From Liquorilactobacillus ghanensis DSM 18630 (GTDB lineage Bacteria; Bacillota; Bacilli; Lactobacillales; Lactobacillaceae): a DNA stretch of 64,000 nucleotides. Below the pieces are notes generated by a model. The model ran no database searches. It was not told the origin of the DNA and saw only the letters and a list, made by a program, of their open reading frames with translations. This document shows positions 17,198-26,330 of the stretch, in pieces (positions within the stretch are counted from its first letter, which is position 1; each line of letters begins with the position of its first letter). The position numbers and the translations under genes were made by a program. The stretch lies in contig NZ_AZGB01000009.1 in assembly GCF_001435235.1 (NCBI RefSeq), positions 103,728 through 167,727 on the forward strand. Direction: 5' to 3'.

Positions 17198-18799
17198 TTA
17201 ATTGCCGTATACCTTTTCTCCGTTTACCCATGTTTCCGTTACATAAACATTTTTTAAACTTTCCTCTGGTATTTCAAAAACATCATCACTTAAAATGACA
17301 AAATCAGCTTTTTTACCTTGTGATAGCTCACCATTTTCATGTAATCCACCAATTTCTGCAGCCCATTTAGTGTAACCTAAAATTGCTTGGTTAACTGTTA
17401 TTTTTTCAGTTAGCGTAATGGTAGTCTTTTTTGCTGTTTTCCTAGTAACTGCAGCATAGATATTATAAAATGGACTATCTGGTTCAAACCATGGTGTACA
17501 TGGAGCATCCGAACTTAATGCTGTTAAAATTCCAGATTTTATTAATGAATTTAATCTATAAGTTAATGACAACTGCTGTTGATTTAAGTATTTATAATAG
17601 GAATCACTTTCTGCAAATAAAAAAATGGGTTGTGTGACAACTGCGTAATTCATTTTGCTCAATTTTAACTGCTGAATCATTTCATTTGATAACAAAGTTG
17701 CATGTTCTATTCGTATTGAAGGACGATCTTTCAACCATGGGGATAAATTTTTTGTAACATCCAAAATTAACTGAATTGCAGCATCCCCCATTGCATGAAT
17801 TGCGAGTTGGAGATGATGTTTGCATGCAAAAGTAACTCGTTTTTTTAATGCTGCTTCATCAAGTAAACATAATCCACAATTATTCTCATAATATGGTTGT
17901 TTAGTATAGGCTGTTTGCCCTGAAATACTACCATCCATAAAGATTTTAATTCCACGAATCATAATTCGTTTGTCTTCAAATTTTGAATTCATCAACTTAG
18001 TTAAATTCTGTTCATTGTTGATAAGCTCATCATAAACATAATAAATTGCTACCTTGGGAACAAAGCCACGCTTAACTGCATCTTCATAAAGCTTTGCTGT
18101 GTCATATGGCTTCTTTCTCCCCATTAACTCGCCAATCGCTACAATTCCATTTTTCAAATAATGCTGACTACTGTTTACCATGTTATTAACATCATCAAAA
18201 TAACTTTGGCTAGATTTAGCTTTGATTAATAATTGAGTTGCAGCTATTTCTTTCATAAATCCAGTTAGCTCTCCAGTTTCAAAATGTTTAATTTCACCAC
18301 CTTCAGGATTGGGTGTATTCGCATTTATACCAGCCAGTTCCAGTGCTTTAGAATTTCCAACAGAAGAGTGGCAATCTGAACGATATATAAATATCGGTTG
18401 CTTAACTGAGACTTGGTCCAAATCTATCAAATTTGGAGAACGATGTTCAGCCAATTTAGTTTCATCAAATCCCCATCCTTCAATCCAGTTTTGTCCTTTC
18501 CCATATTCCTTGGAATTTCTCAACTCTCGCTGTATATCAGCAATACTATTAACCTTGGGAGGAGTACAAGCTACACCATGCAAAGCATCTGCAATATATT
18601 TAGGATGCGTATGTATATCAATTAATCCGGGTAGTACTGTCGCTCCTTTCAAATCAATTATCCGATCAACTTTTTTGTTAAAACACTCAGAATTGTTACC
18701 AGTCCAAAGAACTAAATCATTTTCAATAACCATGGCTGAGCAAAATTGTTTTTCATTAACTCCCAAAAAGATTTTGCCGTTTTTAAATAAGCTTCTCAT
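17198..18799 (-). CDS. amidohydrolase family 3 metal-dependent hydrolase (YtcJ-like)
   Basis: 533 residues. The metal-binding HxH is in LPGLIDIHTHPKY near residue 65; further metal-ligand segments are AIHAMGDAA (about 336-344), RIEHATLL and LSSDAPCTPW (about 420). A short C-terminal beta domain ends with TWVNGEKVYG, as usual in imidazolone/hydantoinase-like amidohydrolases. It has no signal peptide. It is the last gene of the arc transcript, 30 bases after an ArcD-like antiporter, so it may hydrolyse an amide, ureido or guanidino compound imported by that antiporter. The substrate is unknown. Confidence 0.75.
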   Translation of the reverse strand: MRSLFKNGKIFLGVNEKQFCSAMVIENDLVLWTGNNSECFNKKVDRIIDLKGATVLPGLIDIHTHPKYIADALHGVACTPPKVNSIADIQRELRNSKEYGKGQNWIEGWGFDETKLAEHRSPNLIDLDQVSVKQPIFIYRSDCHSSVGNSKALELAGINANTPNPEGGEIKHFETGELTGFMKEIAATQLLIKAKSSQSYFDDVNNMVNSSQHYLKNGIVAIGELMGRKKPYDTAKLYEDAVKRGFVPKVAIYYVYDELINNEQNLTKLMNSKFEDKRIMIRGIKIFMDGSISGQTAYTKQPYYENNCGLCLLDEAALKKRVTFACKHHLQLAIHAMGDAAIQLILDVTKNLSPWLKDRPSIRIEHATLLSNEMIQQLKLSKMNYAVVTQPIFLFAESDSYYKYLNQQQLSLTYRLNSLIKSGILTALSSDAPCTPWFEPDSPFYNIYAAVTRKTAKKTTITLTEKITVNQAILGYTKWAAEIGGLHENGELSQGKKADFVILSDDVFEIPEESLKNVYVTETWVNGEKVYGN

Positions 18800-18829
18800 T
18801 CTTAACTCCTTAATTTTAAGTGATTCAAA

Positions 18830-20251
18830 TCATAAATTATAAACAATCCATATTCCGTAAATACTACCAATCACCAACAATGAAATACCTGCAATTTCAT
18901 ATTTAGAAAATGCAGATAACTTTTTTCTTTTCATCCAAATATAGAAAAATAATCCTGGCAAATAAGCAATGAAACATAAAAATAAATACTTCAGACCTAC
19001 TAAAAAAAGAACCGTAACTTCAAAAGAAACCGTCGTTAAACCTATAAAAAAATTGACAACTTTTTCCTTTCTGATTTTAATCCTTAAGGAAATTTTGATT
19101 TGAAAAAGTCCCACAAAAATATAACAAACAATTATAGAAGATGTACATAGAGAATAAGCTAAATTGTATGCGTCAGAGGCAAAATAAATTACTAACAAAA
19201 GTATTTGACACATTATCCCTTCGGTTATTAAAGAAAAAGTTGGTGCTCCAAACTTGTTTTTTCGAGCAAATATCTCAGGCAATAATTTCTTATCAGACAT
19301 TAAACTTGTCGTTTCAGCTGGTAGCATAGTCCATGATAACCATGCTCCTAATATTGAAATTATAATTCCAAAGTTAATGAATGGACCACCCCACCAGCCA
19401 ACCATTGATTTAAAAATATAAGCGGCTGATGGTTGAGATAGAGTTGACAAGTTCCAACGTGTTAAATACCCATATGGCAATACTGAAGCTAAAACATATA
19501 GTACTAACAAGCAAATCATTCCTATTATAGTTGCTTTCCCAGTATTTTTTTTACTTTGAGCACGTTTTGCCATAGTTGTTGCGCCTTCTATTCCTACGAA
19601 GACCCAAACCATAGTTAACATGCAATTTTTAACTTGCTTGCTGATTAAAAAAAGATTTGCTTTTCCATTAGAAAAATCACCTATTTGCCAAAGATTTTTT
19701 AAAAAAACAGGAAATTCAAAATTAATAATTCCGAATGAAATCAAAAAAATCAATGGAATCAACTTGCAAAATGTTATAACTGTATTTAAAATTGTAGCAC
19801 TCTCGACCCCATGATTAACCAAAATTACCAATCCCCATAAAATAACGCTAGCAGTTATTATTGAAATTAAATTTTGCCCTGTATGATAAACGGGAAAGAA
19901 AAAGCCAAAAGAACTCATTAAAATAACTGCAAATGCAACATTACCCAAACAAGCAGAAAGCCAGTAGCCCCAACCACAAAAGAAGCCTGTAAAATCACCA
20001 AAACCAATCTGAGCGTATGCAAAGATTCCTTCAAGTTTAGGCATTTTTGTAGCCGCATAATTTATAGATAATGCTAACATTAATGTTCCAAAACCAACAA
20101 ATAACCATCCGATTAACACTGCACCAGCCGAAGCAACTTTTGCTAGATTAGTATTAATCGTAAAGATACCAGATCCCAGCGCTGAACTTATAACTATTGA
20201 AATTAAAGACATTAAACCAATCTTTTTTGAATTTTGACCATAAAACTTCAT
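18830..20251 (-). CDS. second ArcD-like basic amino acid/polyamine antiporter (APC family)
   Basis: About 473 residues from MKFYGQNSKK; that ATG has AAAGGA 7 bases upstream, while the ATG at 20266 falls in the tail of a hairpin. About 12 membrane helices, with the APC helix-1 motif SALGSGIF. It is a paralogue of the other ArcD protein in the operon (shared GWGYWLSACLGN/SAWGYWISAWLGN, WVFVGIEG/WVFIGIEG and GAWLSWTM blocks). Coupled with an amidohydrolase, it may exchange a related cationic substrate such as agmatine, ornithine or citrulline. Which solutes it exchanges cannot be told from sequence. Confidence 0.8.
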   Translation of the reverse strand: MKFYGQNSKKIGLMSLISIVISSALGSGIFTINTNLAKVASAGAVLIGWLFVGFGTLMLALSINYAATKMPKLEGIFAYAQIGFGDFTGFFCGWGYWLSACLGNVAFAVILMSSFGFFFPVYHTGQNLISIITASVILWGLVILVNHGVESATILNTVITFCKLIPLIFLISFGIINFEFPVFLKNLWQIGDFSNGKANLFLISKQVKNCMLTMVWVFVGIEGATTMAKRAQSKKNTGKATIIGMICLLVLYVLASVLPYGYLTRWNLSTLSQPSAAYIFKSMVGWWGGPFINFGIIISILGAWLSWTMLPAETTSLMSDKKLLPEIFARKNKFGAPTFSLITEGIMCQILLLVIYFASDAYNLAYSLCTSSIIVCYIFVGLFQIKISLRIKIRKEKVVNFFIGLTTVSFEVTVLFLVGLKYLFLCFIAYLPGLFFYIWMKRKKLSAFSKYEIAGISLLVIGSIYGIWIVYNL

Positions 20252-20267
20252 TAAATGTCCTTTCATA

Positions 20268-20300
20268 AATAAAGCTGCGGCAAATTACCACAGCTTTATT
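20268..20300 (-). terminator. hairpin between argR and the second antiporter gene
   Basis: AATAAAGCTG (20268-20277) and CAGCTTTATT (20291-20300) form a perfect 10-bp stem whose 3' arm is T-rich on the minus strand. It lies 42 bases after argR, so it may end most arcABCD-argR transcripts and allow partial read-through to the antiporter and amidohydrolase. Confidence 0.6.
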
Positions 20301-20342
20301 TTCTCTTTATCCAAACAAAGTCCTTGTGCATCATTAATAAGT

Positions 20343-20807
20343 TTATTGTAAATTTGGATCTATGTGCATTTTAAACAAATTATTAATAGTTGTTGCATCA
20401 TTAATATTTGAACTAATAATAATTATTGTGTCGTATCCAGCAATACTGCCAACTATTTCTGTTAGTTCTAAACCATCTAAAATAGCAGTTAACACATTAG
20501 CGTAATTGGGACTGGTTCGAATTATATTCATAAATTGAATTTGTTGAATACTATAAACTGATATTTCAATTGATTGATATAGTTTTTCAATTTCTTTTCT
20601 TCGGTCCATCCTTTCTTGTGTATAGTATATTTTCCCCTGATCATCACTTCTTTTAACAATATTCAACTCGCGAATATCGCGAGAGATGGTAGCCTGTGTC
20701 GATTCAACACCATTTTCTTTAAGTAAATTCAATAATTCATCTTGAGTAGAAACTTCATGCTGAACAATTAATAACTCAATTAATTTTCTTCTTTTTTCTC
20801 TGTTCAA
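20343..20807 (-). CDS. argR: ArgR/AhrC-family arginine repressor
   Basis: 154 residues, the standard length. The N-terminal winged helix includes the ArgR signature QATISRDIRELN (about 37-48); the C-terminal oligomerisation and arginine-binding part has the usual GxxAGxDTI segment (GSIAGYDTIIII). The start codon is TTG after GGAGTG. Placed inside the arc operon, it is the local regulator and would bind the ARG-box-like sites upstream of arcA. Lactobacilli and enterococci often carry a dedicated ArgR for the deiminase pathway besides the biosynthetic one. Confidence 0.9.
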   Translation of the reverse strand: MNREKRRKLIELLIVQHEVSTQDELLNLLKENGVESTQATISRDIRELNIVKRSDDQGKIYYTQERMDRRKEIEKLYQSIEISVYSIQQIQFMNIIRTSPNYANVLTAILDGLELTEIVGSIAGYDTIIIISSNINDATTINNLFKMHIDPNLQ

Positions 20808-20858
20808 AAATAATCACTCCTTAACTTAAATTGATAATCAATTTTACTTGCTGTTAAA

Positions 20859-22283
20859 TTAAAAAGTGATTTTCCCAAGGAATATCAAGTAAAGAGACCA
20901 AATAGCACAAACAATGATCAAACCAGCAATGATCAGCTCTTTATGTGTAAAAACTTGAGTTTGATGATTATCATTTTTTTGCATAACATAGAAGAATGCA
21001 ATTCCTGGAGCAAATAAAAGGGTAGTTAACAACAAATACTTCATTCCAGCAGCATATACAAGCCAGCATGCATAGATACTTGCCACAATTCCAATAATGA
21101 TATTAATTTTTCTACCTGCTGTTGCTTTATCTTCTTTCAATGAATACTTTAACTGATAAAAACCAGAAAAAGCATATGGTATCAGAATAGCCGAACTTGC
21201 TAGTGAGTAAAAAAAGTTATATGCACTACTGGATATTAAATACGTAAAAAAGAATATTTGAATCAATATGTTTGTTAATAACAGTGAATTAACCGGTGCA
21301 TGGTGTTGATTTTCTTTAGCAAAGAACTTCGGAAATGTTCCATTCTTTGCCGCTTCGTACGGCAATTGTCCAGCAAACATTGTCCAAGACAACCACGCAC
21401 CAGCAACTGAAATTATTAGCCCTAGATTAACCAGCACTGCTCCCCATTTTCCAACTATTGATTGCAGTAAATACGCCATTGCTGGCTGTCTTAAATTAGC
21501 TAATTCCGGTCGAGTCATTACACCTAATGACAAGAGTGTAACTAGCATGTAAATTAAAATAACTGTAATAATTCCAAGGATTGTTGCTTTACCAACATCA
21601 GATCTTTTTTTGGCTTTACCAGAAAAAAGAACTGCTCCTTCAATACCTATAAAGACCCAAACTGTCACCAGCATTGTCCCTTTAACTTGTGATAAAACCG
21701 GTTTTAATTCAAAATGATTTGAAACCGTGCCCCAAAAATCAGTTGTAAAAATACCAATTTTGAAAGAAATAAACATAACAACTAAAAAAATACCAATCGG
21801 AATCAGTTTAGCAATCGTCAAAACAGTATTTATAAAAGAAGCCGATTTTGTCCCTTGTAATATTAAGAAATGACAACCCCATAATATTAAAGATGCTACA
21901 ATAATTGAATAAATGTTTTGACCATCTTTAAAAACAGGCATAAAATACCCAACTGCACTCATTAATAAAGTTGCATATCCAACATTTCCAAGCCAAGCTG
22001 AGATCCAGTAGCCCCAAGCTGAATTAAATCCCATGTATTTTCCAAAACCTGCCTCAGCATAACTATAAATACCAGCATCCAAATCTGGTCGTTTCATATT
22101 TAAGTTTTGAAAACAAAGTGCTAACATTATCATCCCAACAGCTGTAATTACCCACCCGACAATGATAGAACCTGCTGAAGCGGGTGTCGCCATATCCCGC
22201 ATTAAATTAAAAATTCCACCGCCAATAATTGATCCAATAACAAGCCCGACTAGTTCAGTTAAGCTTAATTTATCGTCCTTCAT
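20859..22283 (-). CDS. arcD: arginine/ornithine antiporter
   Basis: About 474 residues from MKDDKLSL, whose ATG follows GGGAG by 8 bases; the longer reading frame opens with a TTG inside that region and is rejected. About 12 membrane helices and the APC motif SIIGGGIF. It exchanges external arginine for internal ornithine without energy cost and completes the deiminase pathway with arcA, arcB and arcC upstream. Gap to arcC is 133 bases with no clear terminator. Confidence 0.88.
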   Translation of the reverse strand: MKDDKLSLTELVGLVIGSIIGGGIFNLMRDMATPASAGSIIVGWVITAVGMIMLALCFQNLNMKRPDLDAGIYSYAEAGFGKYMGFNSAWGYWISAWLGNVGYATLLMSAVGYFMPVFKDGQNIYSIIVASLILWGCHFLILQGTKSASFINTVLTIAKLIPIGIFLVVMFISFKIGIFTTDFWGTVSNHFELKPVLSQVKGTMLVTVWVFIGIEGAVLFSGKAKKRSDVGKATILGIITVILIYMLVTLLSLGVMTRPELANLRQPAMAYLLQSIVGKWGAVLVNLGLIISVAGAWLSWTMFAGQLPYEAAKNGTFPKFFAKENQHHAPVNSLLLTNILIQIFFFTYLISSSAYNFFYSLASSAILIPYAFSGFYQLKYSLKEDKATAGRKINIIIGIVASIYACWLVYAAGMKYLLLTTLLFAPGIAFFYVMQKNDNHQTQVFTHKELIIAGLIIVCAIWSLYLIFLGKITF

Positions 22284-22416
22284 AAATTCATCTCCCAATT
22301 TCAAAGATTCTAAAAAAGGAAACCAAGTTATTTCTAAGCGGATTGCTTACACTAACCTGATTTCCATACGCTCAATCAGCCTAGAAGAAAACATCGTTTA
22401 TTTTTTCAAACTAGTT

Positions 22417-23355
22417 TTAGGCTGTAACTATTGTCCCTACTCCTTTTTCTAAAAGATCTGTCACTCTACTCAAAGAAGTAATTATGGCTTTCCCATGCGT
22501 GGCCTCAACAAACTCGATAGCTGCATTAATCTTTGGTAACATGCTACCTACCGCAAATTGTTTTTCTGCAATGTATTGTTTTAACTCAGCCACAGTTGTA
22601 TTTGTTAATTTTTTTTGGTTTGGCTGATTAAAATTAACAAACACATGATCGACAGCTGTTAATATGATTAATTCATCAGCGTTAATACTTTCAGCTAATT
22701 TGGCTGCCCCATAATCTTTGTCAATCACAGCTTCTTGACCAACAATTTGATTATCCTTATTTTGAGATACCGGTATTCCACCACCTCCAGCAGCAATCGG
22801 AATCATATCATTTTTCAACATCATTGCTACTAATGGATACTCAATTACTTCTTGAGGAATTGGTGATGGCACAACTCGTCGATAACCCCTACCGGCATCT
22901 TCAGTAAATATATAATTAGGATTTTCAGTTTTTTCTTTTTTTGCTTCCTCTTGACTGTAAAATGGACCAATTGGTTTGGTTGGATTTTTAAAAGCAGGAT
23001 CATCGGCCGCAACTTTCGTTTGTGTGATTATAGTTGCAACTGTTTTTCTTATTCCTTCTGATTGTAATATTTCACCTAAAGCTTGCTGCATCCAATACCC
23101 AATACTGCCTTCGGTCATAGCACCAATCGTATCTAATGGCATAGCAGGATTCTTAACCGTACTTCCTGCTACTTGCTGCAATAATAAATTTCCAACTTGT
23201 GGTCCATTACCATGCGTAATCACTAATTTATAGCCACGCTTAATAAACTCTACCAACACTTTAGCTGTTTTAAAGATTGCAGCTTGTTGCGAACTCGCAC
23301 TCGCATCTTTTGACAAAATTGCATTTCCACCTAATGCAACAACTATTTTTTTCAT
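22417..23355 (-). CDS. arcC: carbamate kinase
   Basis: 312 residues, the usual size. It opens with VVALGGNAIL, the phosphate-binding glycine motif of carbamate kinases, and continues with THGNGPQVGNLLLQ, ITQTKVAADDPAF, FTEDAGRGYRRVV and AAGGGGIPV. It transfers phosphate from carbamoyl phosphate to ADP, the only ATP-yielding step of arginine fermentation. It is third in the arcABCD order. Confidence 0.93.
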   Translation of the reverse strand: MKKIVVALGGNAILSKDASASSQQAAIFKTAKVLVEFIKRGYKLVITHGNGPQVGNLLLQQVAGSTVKNPAMPLDTIGAMTEGSIGYWMQQALGEILQSEGIRKTVATIITQTKVAADDPAFKNPTKPIGPFYSQEEAKKEKTENPNYIFTEDAGRGYRRVVPSPIPQEVIEYPLVAMMLKNDMIPIAAGGGGIPVSQNKDNQIVGQEAVIDKDYGAAKLAESINADELIILTAVDHVFVNFNQPNQKKLTNTTVAELKQYIAEKQFAVGSMLPKINAAIEFVEATHGKAIITSLSRVTDLLEKGVGTIVTA

Positions 23356-23396
23356 AAATTTTCCATCCTCTTATGGTTAATTCTTAGGTACCTCGT

Positions 23397-24395
23397 TTAT
23401 TCACCCAAAGTTGCTACCATGATTGCCTTAATAGTATGCATCCGATTTTCCGCTTCTCGAAATACTACCGATTGACTGCTTTCAAAAACTTCATCAGTAA
23501 CTTCCATTTCAGAAATTCCGTATTTATCAAAAATTTCTTTACCTACTTCGGTATCGGTATTATGGAAAGCCGGTAAGCAATGTTCAAAAACAGCATTAGG
23601 ATTGTTTGTCAGCTGCATTACTTTTTTATTTACTTGATATGGTTTTAATAACTTAATTCTTTCCTTCCAAACACTATCCGGTTCCCCCATTGAAACCCAA
23701 ACATCGCTATAAATAACATCCATATTGGCAACTCCAGCCGATATATCATTAAAGACTTCGATTTTAGCACCAGTTTCGGCTGCCACTTTTTCTACTTTTT
23801 GCAATAACTCTTTTGATGGATTTAGTTCCTTAGGGCAGATTACATGGTACGTCATACCCATTTTGGCTGCTCCAATCATCAGTGCATTAGAAACGTTATC
23901 TTGACCATCACCTACAAATGCAAATTTAATATCCTTGTATTCTTTTTTCAGTACTTCTTTAGCTGTTAAAAAATCTGCTAAAACTTGAGTTGGATGATCT
24001 TCATCTGTCAAACCATTCCATACTGGAACACCAGAATATTTTGCTAAAGTTTCAACCGTCCGTTGAGAAAAGCCACGATATTCAATTCCATCGAACATTC
24101 CGCCGAGAACCCTAGCAGTGTCTTTGACAGATTCCTTATGTCCAATATGGCTGCCAGAAGGTCCCAAATAAGTAACATGTGCCCCTTGGTCATGAGCCGC
24201 TACTTCAAATGAACAACGAGTTCTAGTTGAACTTTTTTCAAAAATTAAAGCGATATTTTTACCCTTCAATTTAGGCTGCTCTGTCCCGGTATATTTTGCT
24301 TTTTTTAAATTCTCGGATAGATCAAGCAAATATTCCATTTGTCGTGGCGTATAATCCATCAGTGTCAGGTAACTCTTATTGCGTACATTAAACAT
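23397..24395 (-). CDS. arcB: ornithine carbamoyltransferase (catabolic)
   Basis: 332 residues. Carbamoyl-phosphate motif [12 protein letters not shown] (about 55-66), second phosphate segment [12 protein letters not shown], and ornithine-binding [12 protein letters not shown] are all intact. In this operon it works in reverse, cutting citrulline with phosphate to ornithine and carbamoyl phosphate. It lies 22 bases after arcA. Length and context identify it as the catabolic type. Confidence 0.93.
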   Translation of the reverse strand: MFNVRNKSYLTLMDYTPRQMEYLLDLSENLKKAKYTGTEQPKLKGKNIALIFEKSSTRTRCSFEVAAHDQGAHVTYLGPSGSHIGHKESVKDTARVLGGMFDGIEYRGFSQRTVETLAKYSGVPVWNGLTDEDHPTQVLADFLTAKEVLKKEYKDIKFAFVGDGQDNVSNALMIGAAKMGMTYHVICPKELNPSKELLQKVEKVAAETGAKIEVFNDISAGVANMDVIYSDVWVSMGEPDSVWKERIKLLKPYQVNKKVMQLTNNPNAVFEHCLPAFHNTDTEVGKEIFDKYGISEMEVTDEVFESSQSVVFREAENRMHTIKAIMVATLGE

Positions 24396-24417
24396 TTTAT
24401 TTTCCCCTTTTATATAA

Positions 24418-25650
24418 TTATTTTTTTAAGTCTTCTCGAACTATTGGCATAGACATACATCTTGGACCCCCACGTCCCCGTGAAAGTTCACTTGATAGAA
24501 TTTCGTGAACCTTTAATCCATGTTTCCGCAAGATTTCATTTGATACATAGTTTCGGTTATAGGTCACTACTTCACCAGGAGCAATTGCCAAAGTATTCGA
24601 ACCATCATTCCATTGCTCACGTGGTGCTACAATTGGATCTCCATTTCCTGTTGGTATCAAATCCAGATCATCCAAATCAAGTACTGTTTTTAAAACTTGT
24701 TTTAAATCTCGATGATGTTCAATCGAAATTCCATCTTTAGCAGGATGTAAAATCCAACTATCTACTTGCCCATCTTTAGTTAAGATCGCCGGATGAACCG
24801 TGAATTGGTCATAGTTGATCATTGTAAAAACAGTATCTAAGTGCATCATTGCATGGTTATGGGGAATTTTAATGGCAACAACTGTGTCATAACCCGAAGC
24901 ATTTTTAAATAAGTTTCCTGCTATATCTTGAATTGCTTCAGCGGAAGTTCTTTGCGAAACACCAATCGCTAAAACGTGGTTATTTAAGACCAACTCATCC
25001 CCGCCTTCAATCCGAGTATCATGATTGCGATTACGCCAAACATGCACTCCTTGATTTGCAAAGCGTTCGTGATGAGCAATAATATATTCCATAAATAACG
25101 ATTCTCTCCGGCGAGCTGCAAAGGTCATTCGGTTAATGCTTACTCCTTCACCAATTGCAGCAGCTGGATCACGTGTAAAATATAAATTTGGCATTGGATC
25201 CATTAAAAATGGATAATCACCATCTTCTGAAGCTTCTTTTAAGCCAATAGACTTTAATTGAATATCTTCTTTTCTGACACCTTCCATAATGCGTTGCACC
25301 ATGGTTAAGGAATCAAAACTGTTGAGATAATTTTGTAAGACTTCTGCTGTTTTGCCCTTCTTAAAACCTGATTCGGCAATTATTCTTTGTAAAAATTCTT
25401 GCCGAACTGCTGCATCATTTAAGGATTCTGCAGCCAAATCATCAAGATAAAGGACCTCTGTCCCATTTTGTTTCAAAACTGTTGCAAAATTATCATGTTC
25501 CTTTTGAGCAATCGGTAAATAAGGAATATCATCAAATAACAGACGCGGCATTGTATCTGGAGTAATATTCTCAACTTCTTTGCCTGGACGTTTCAAAATA
25601 ACCGCTTTCAATTTTCCAATCTCCGATTTAACATTTATTGGACCTGCCAT
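24418..25650 (-). CDS. arcA: arginine deiminase
   Basis: 410 residues from [12 protein letters not shown]; the ATG follows GGAGG with good spacing (a GTG one codon earlier is possible). It has the deiminase motifs LYFTRDP (about 160), [19 protein letters not shown] with the catalytic His, and the C-terminal catalytic Cys in [10 protein letters not shown]. It converts arginine to citrulline and ammonia, giving acid tolerance. It heads the operon, and the region upstream carries a perfect cre site and TGAATA/TATTCA boxes. Confidence 0.95.
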   Translation of the reverse strand: MAGPINVKSEIGKLKAVILKRPGKEVENITPDTMPRLLFDDIPYLPIAQKEHDNFATVLKQNGTEVLYLDDLAAESLNDAAVRQEFLQRIIAESGFKKGKTAEVLQNYLNSFDSLTMVQRIMEGVRKEDIQLKSIGLKEASEDGDYPFLMDPMPNLYFTRDPAAAIGEGVSINRMTFAARRRESLFMEYIIAHHERFANQGVHVWRNRNHDTRIEGGDELVLNNHVLAIGVSQRTSAEAIQDIAGNLFKNASGYDTVVAIKIPHNHAMMHLDTVFTMINYDQFTVHPAILTKDGQVDSWILHPAKDGISIEHHRDLKQVLKTVLDLDDLDLIPTGNGDPIVAPREQWNDGSNTLAIAPGEVVTYNRNYVSNEILRKHGLKVHEILSSELSRGRGGPRCMSMPIVREDLKK

Positions 25651-25702
25651 CACAAATCATCCTCCTGTATATTTTTTATTACATCATCATATTACTTTTG
25701 TA

Positions 25703-25716
25703 TGAAATCGCTGTCA
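25703..25716 (-). promoter_or_regulatory. cre site upstream of arcA
   Basis: TGAAATCGCTGTCA on the plus strand matches TGWAANCGNTNWCA at every position. It sits 53 bases before the arcA start. CcpA repression of arc operons by sugars is established in lactic acid bacteria. Confidence 0.75.
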
Positions 25717-25747
25717 AACCCTATTATGACGCTGTTTTTATTCTTCC

Positions 25748-25842
25748 ATGAATAGTATTTATTCATATGTATATTCAAACTATTTTATTCATTTTATTGC
25801 AAAAAAAAGAAATTTATAAAAAGAATGAATAGAAAATGAATA
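25748..25842 (-). promoter_or_regulatory. cluster of ARG boxes upstream of arcA
   Basis: ATGAATAGTATTTATTCAT (25748-25766) is a near-perfect palindrome matching the ArgR consensus TNTGAATWWWWATTCANW. More half-sites follow: TATTCA at 25772 and 25786, and TGAATA at 25826 and 25837. The spread over about 95 bases is typical of cooperative ArgR binding and surrounds the likely arcA promoter. Confidence 0.7.
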
Positions 25843-25860
25843 AAACTTTTTTCCAGAAAA

Positions 25861-25906
25861 ATTAAACAGAGATTAAAAAAGACTATTTTTTTAATCTCTG
25901 TTTAAT
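25861..25906. repeat. perfect 20-bp inverted repeat in the arc-dlt divergent gap
   Basis: Positions 25861-25880 and 25887-25906 are perfect inverted copies (20 bases each) around the loop GACTAT. Each arm ends in an A or T run, so either transcript would form a strong stem with U-rich flank. It lies upstream of both divergent operons, where no gene ends, so a plain gene terminator is unexpected. It may end a short unannotated transcript or insulate the two promoters. Confidence 0.7.
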
Positions 25907-25924
25907 AAAACTGTTTAAAAAGAA

Positions 25925-25976
25925 AATGTTTCATCAGCTTTTTAGTATTAGATCTTTGAAACATTAAAAAAGTTTT
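25925..25976. repeat. second inverted repeat in the arc-dlt gap
   Basis: AATGTTTCA (25925-25933) and TGAAACATT (about 25959-25967) form a 9-bp stem around a 25-base loop; on the plus strand it runs on into A6-G-T7. It lies 19 bases beyond the perfect 20-bp hairpin. Together they look like two stacked terminators or the ends of a small RNA. Confidence 0.45.
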
Positions 25977-26112
25977 TTTACATAATGCAATTTAATTATC
26001 TAAATACCATTTAAATATTAATTTTCCATTAAACAAATCCGCGTCCTGCTTAAATTCTTTAACGTTTGCCTAAGATTAACTAATTTATGTTTCAAAATTA
26101 TTACAACCCCTT

Positions 26113-26118
26113 TATAAT
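26113..26118 (+). promoter_or_regulatory. -10 element of the dlt operon promoter
   Basis: TATAAT, 46 bases before the dltX start. The -35 region 17 bases upstream (TTTCAA) is weak, which would suit an activated or regulated promoter. Confidence 0.5.
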
Positions 26119-26163
26119 GAAAAATGCTTAAATAGCAATTTTTAAAAAAAGGGGAATTTAGTA

Positions 26164-26304
26164 TTGAAAGAACTGGCTAGGTACCATCCAATATTTGCTT
26201 TTATCGGTAAAACACTGTTTTATTTTGCCGTCTTACTAATTTTAGTATATTTGTACGGCTACTATGGAGCTGGACAGGAACCATTTATTTATAATGAATT
26301 CTAG
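26164..26304 (+). CDS. dltX: DltX, small membrane protein of teichoic acid D-alanylation
   Basis: 46 codons beginning with TTG after AAGGGG. One membrane helix (about residues 12-31) follows MKELARYHP, and the protein ends with the conserved C-terminal motif FIYNEF, the signature of DltX. Recent work on the Dlt system places this motif at the membrane interface where D-alanine is handed on. It lies 26 bases before dltA, in the standard dltXABCD order. The frame is short and starts with TTG, so automated gene callers can miss it. Confidence 0.9.
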   Translation: MKELARYHPIFAFIGKTLFYFAVLLILVYLYGYYGAGQEPFIYNEF

Positions 26305-26330
26305 CTTCTTTATTTAGAGGGGGATTTTCG

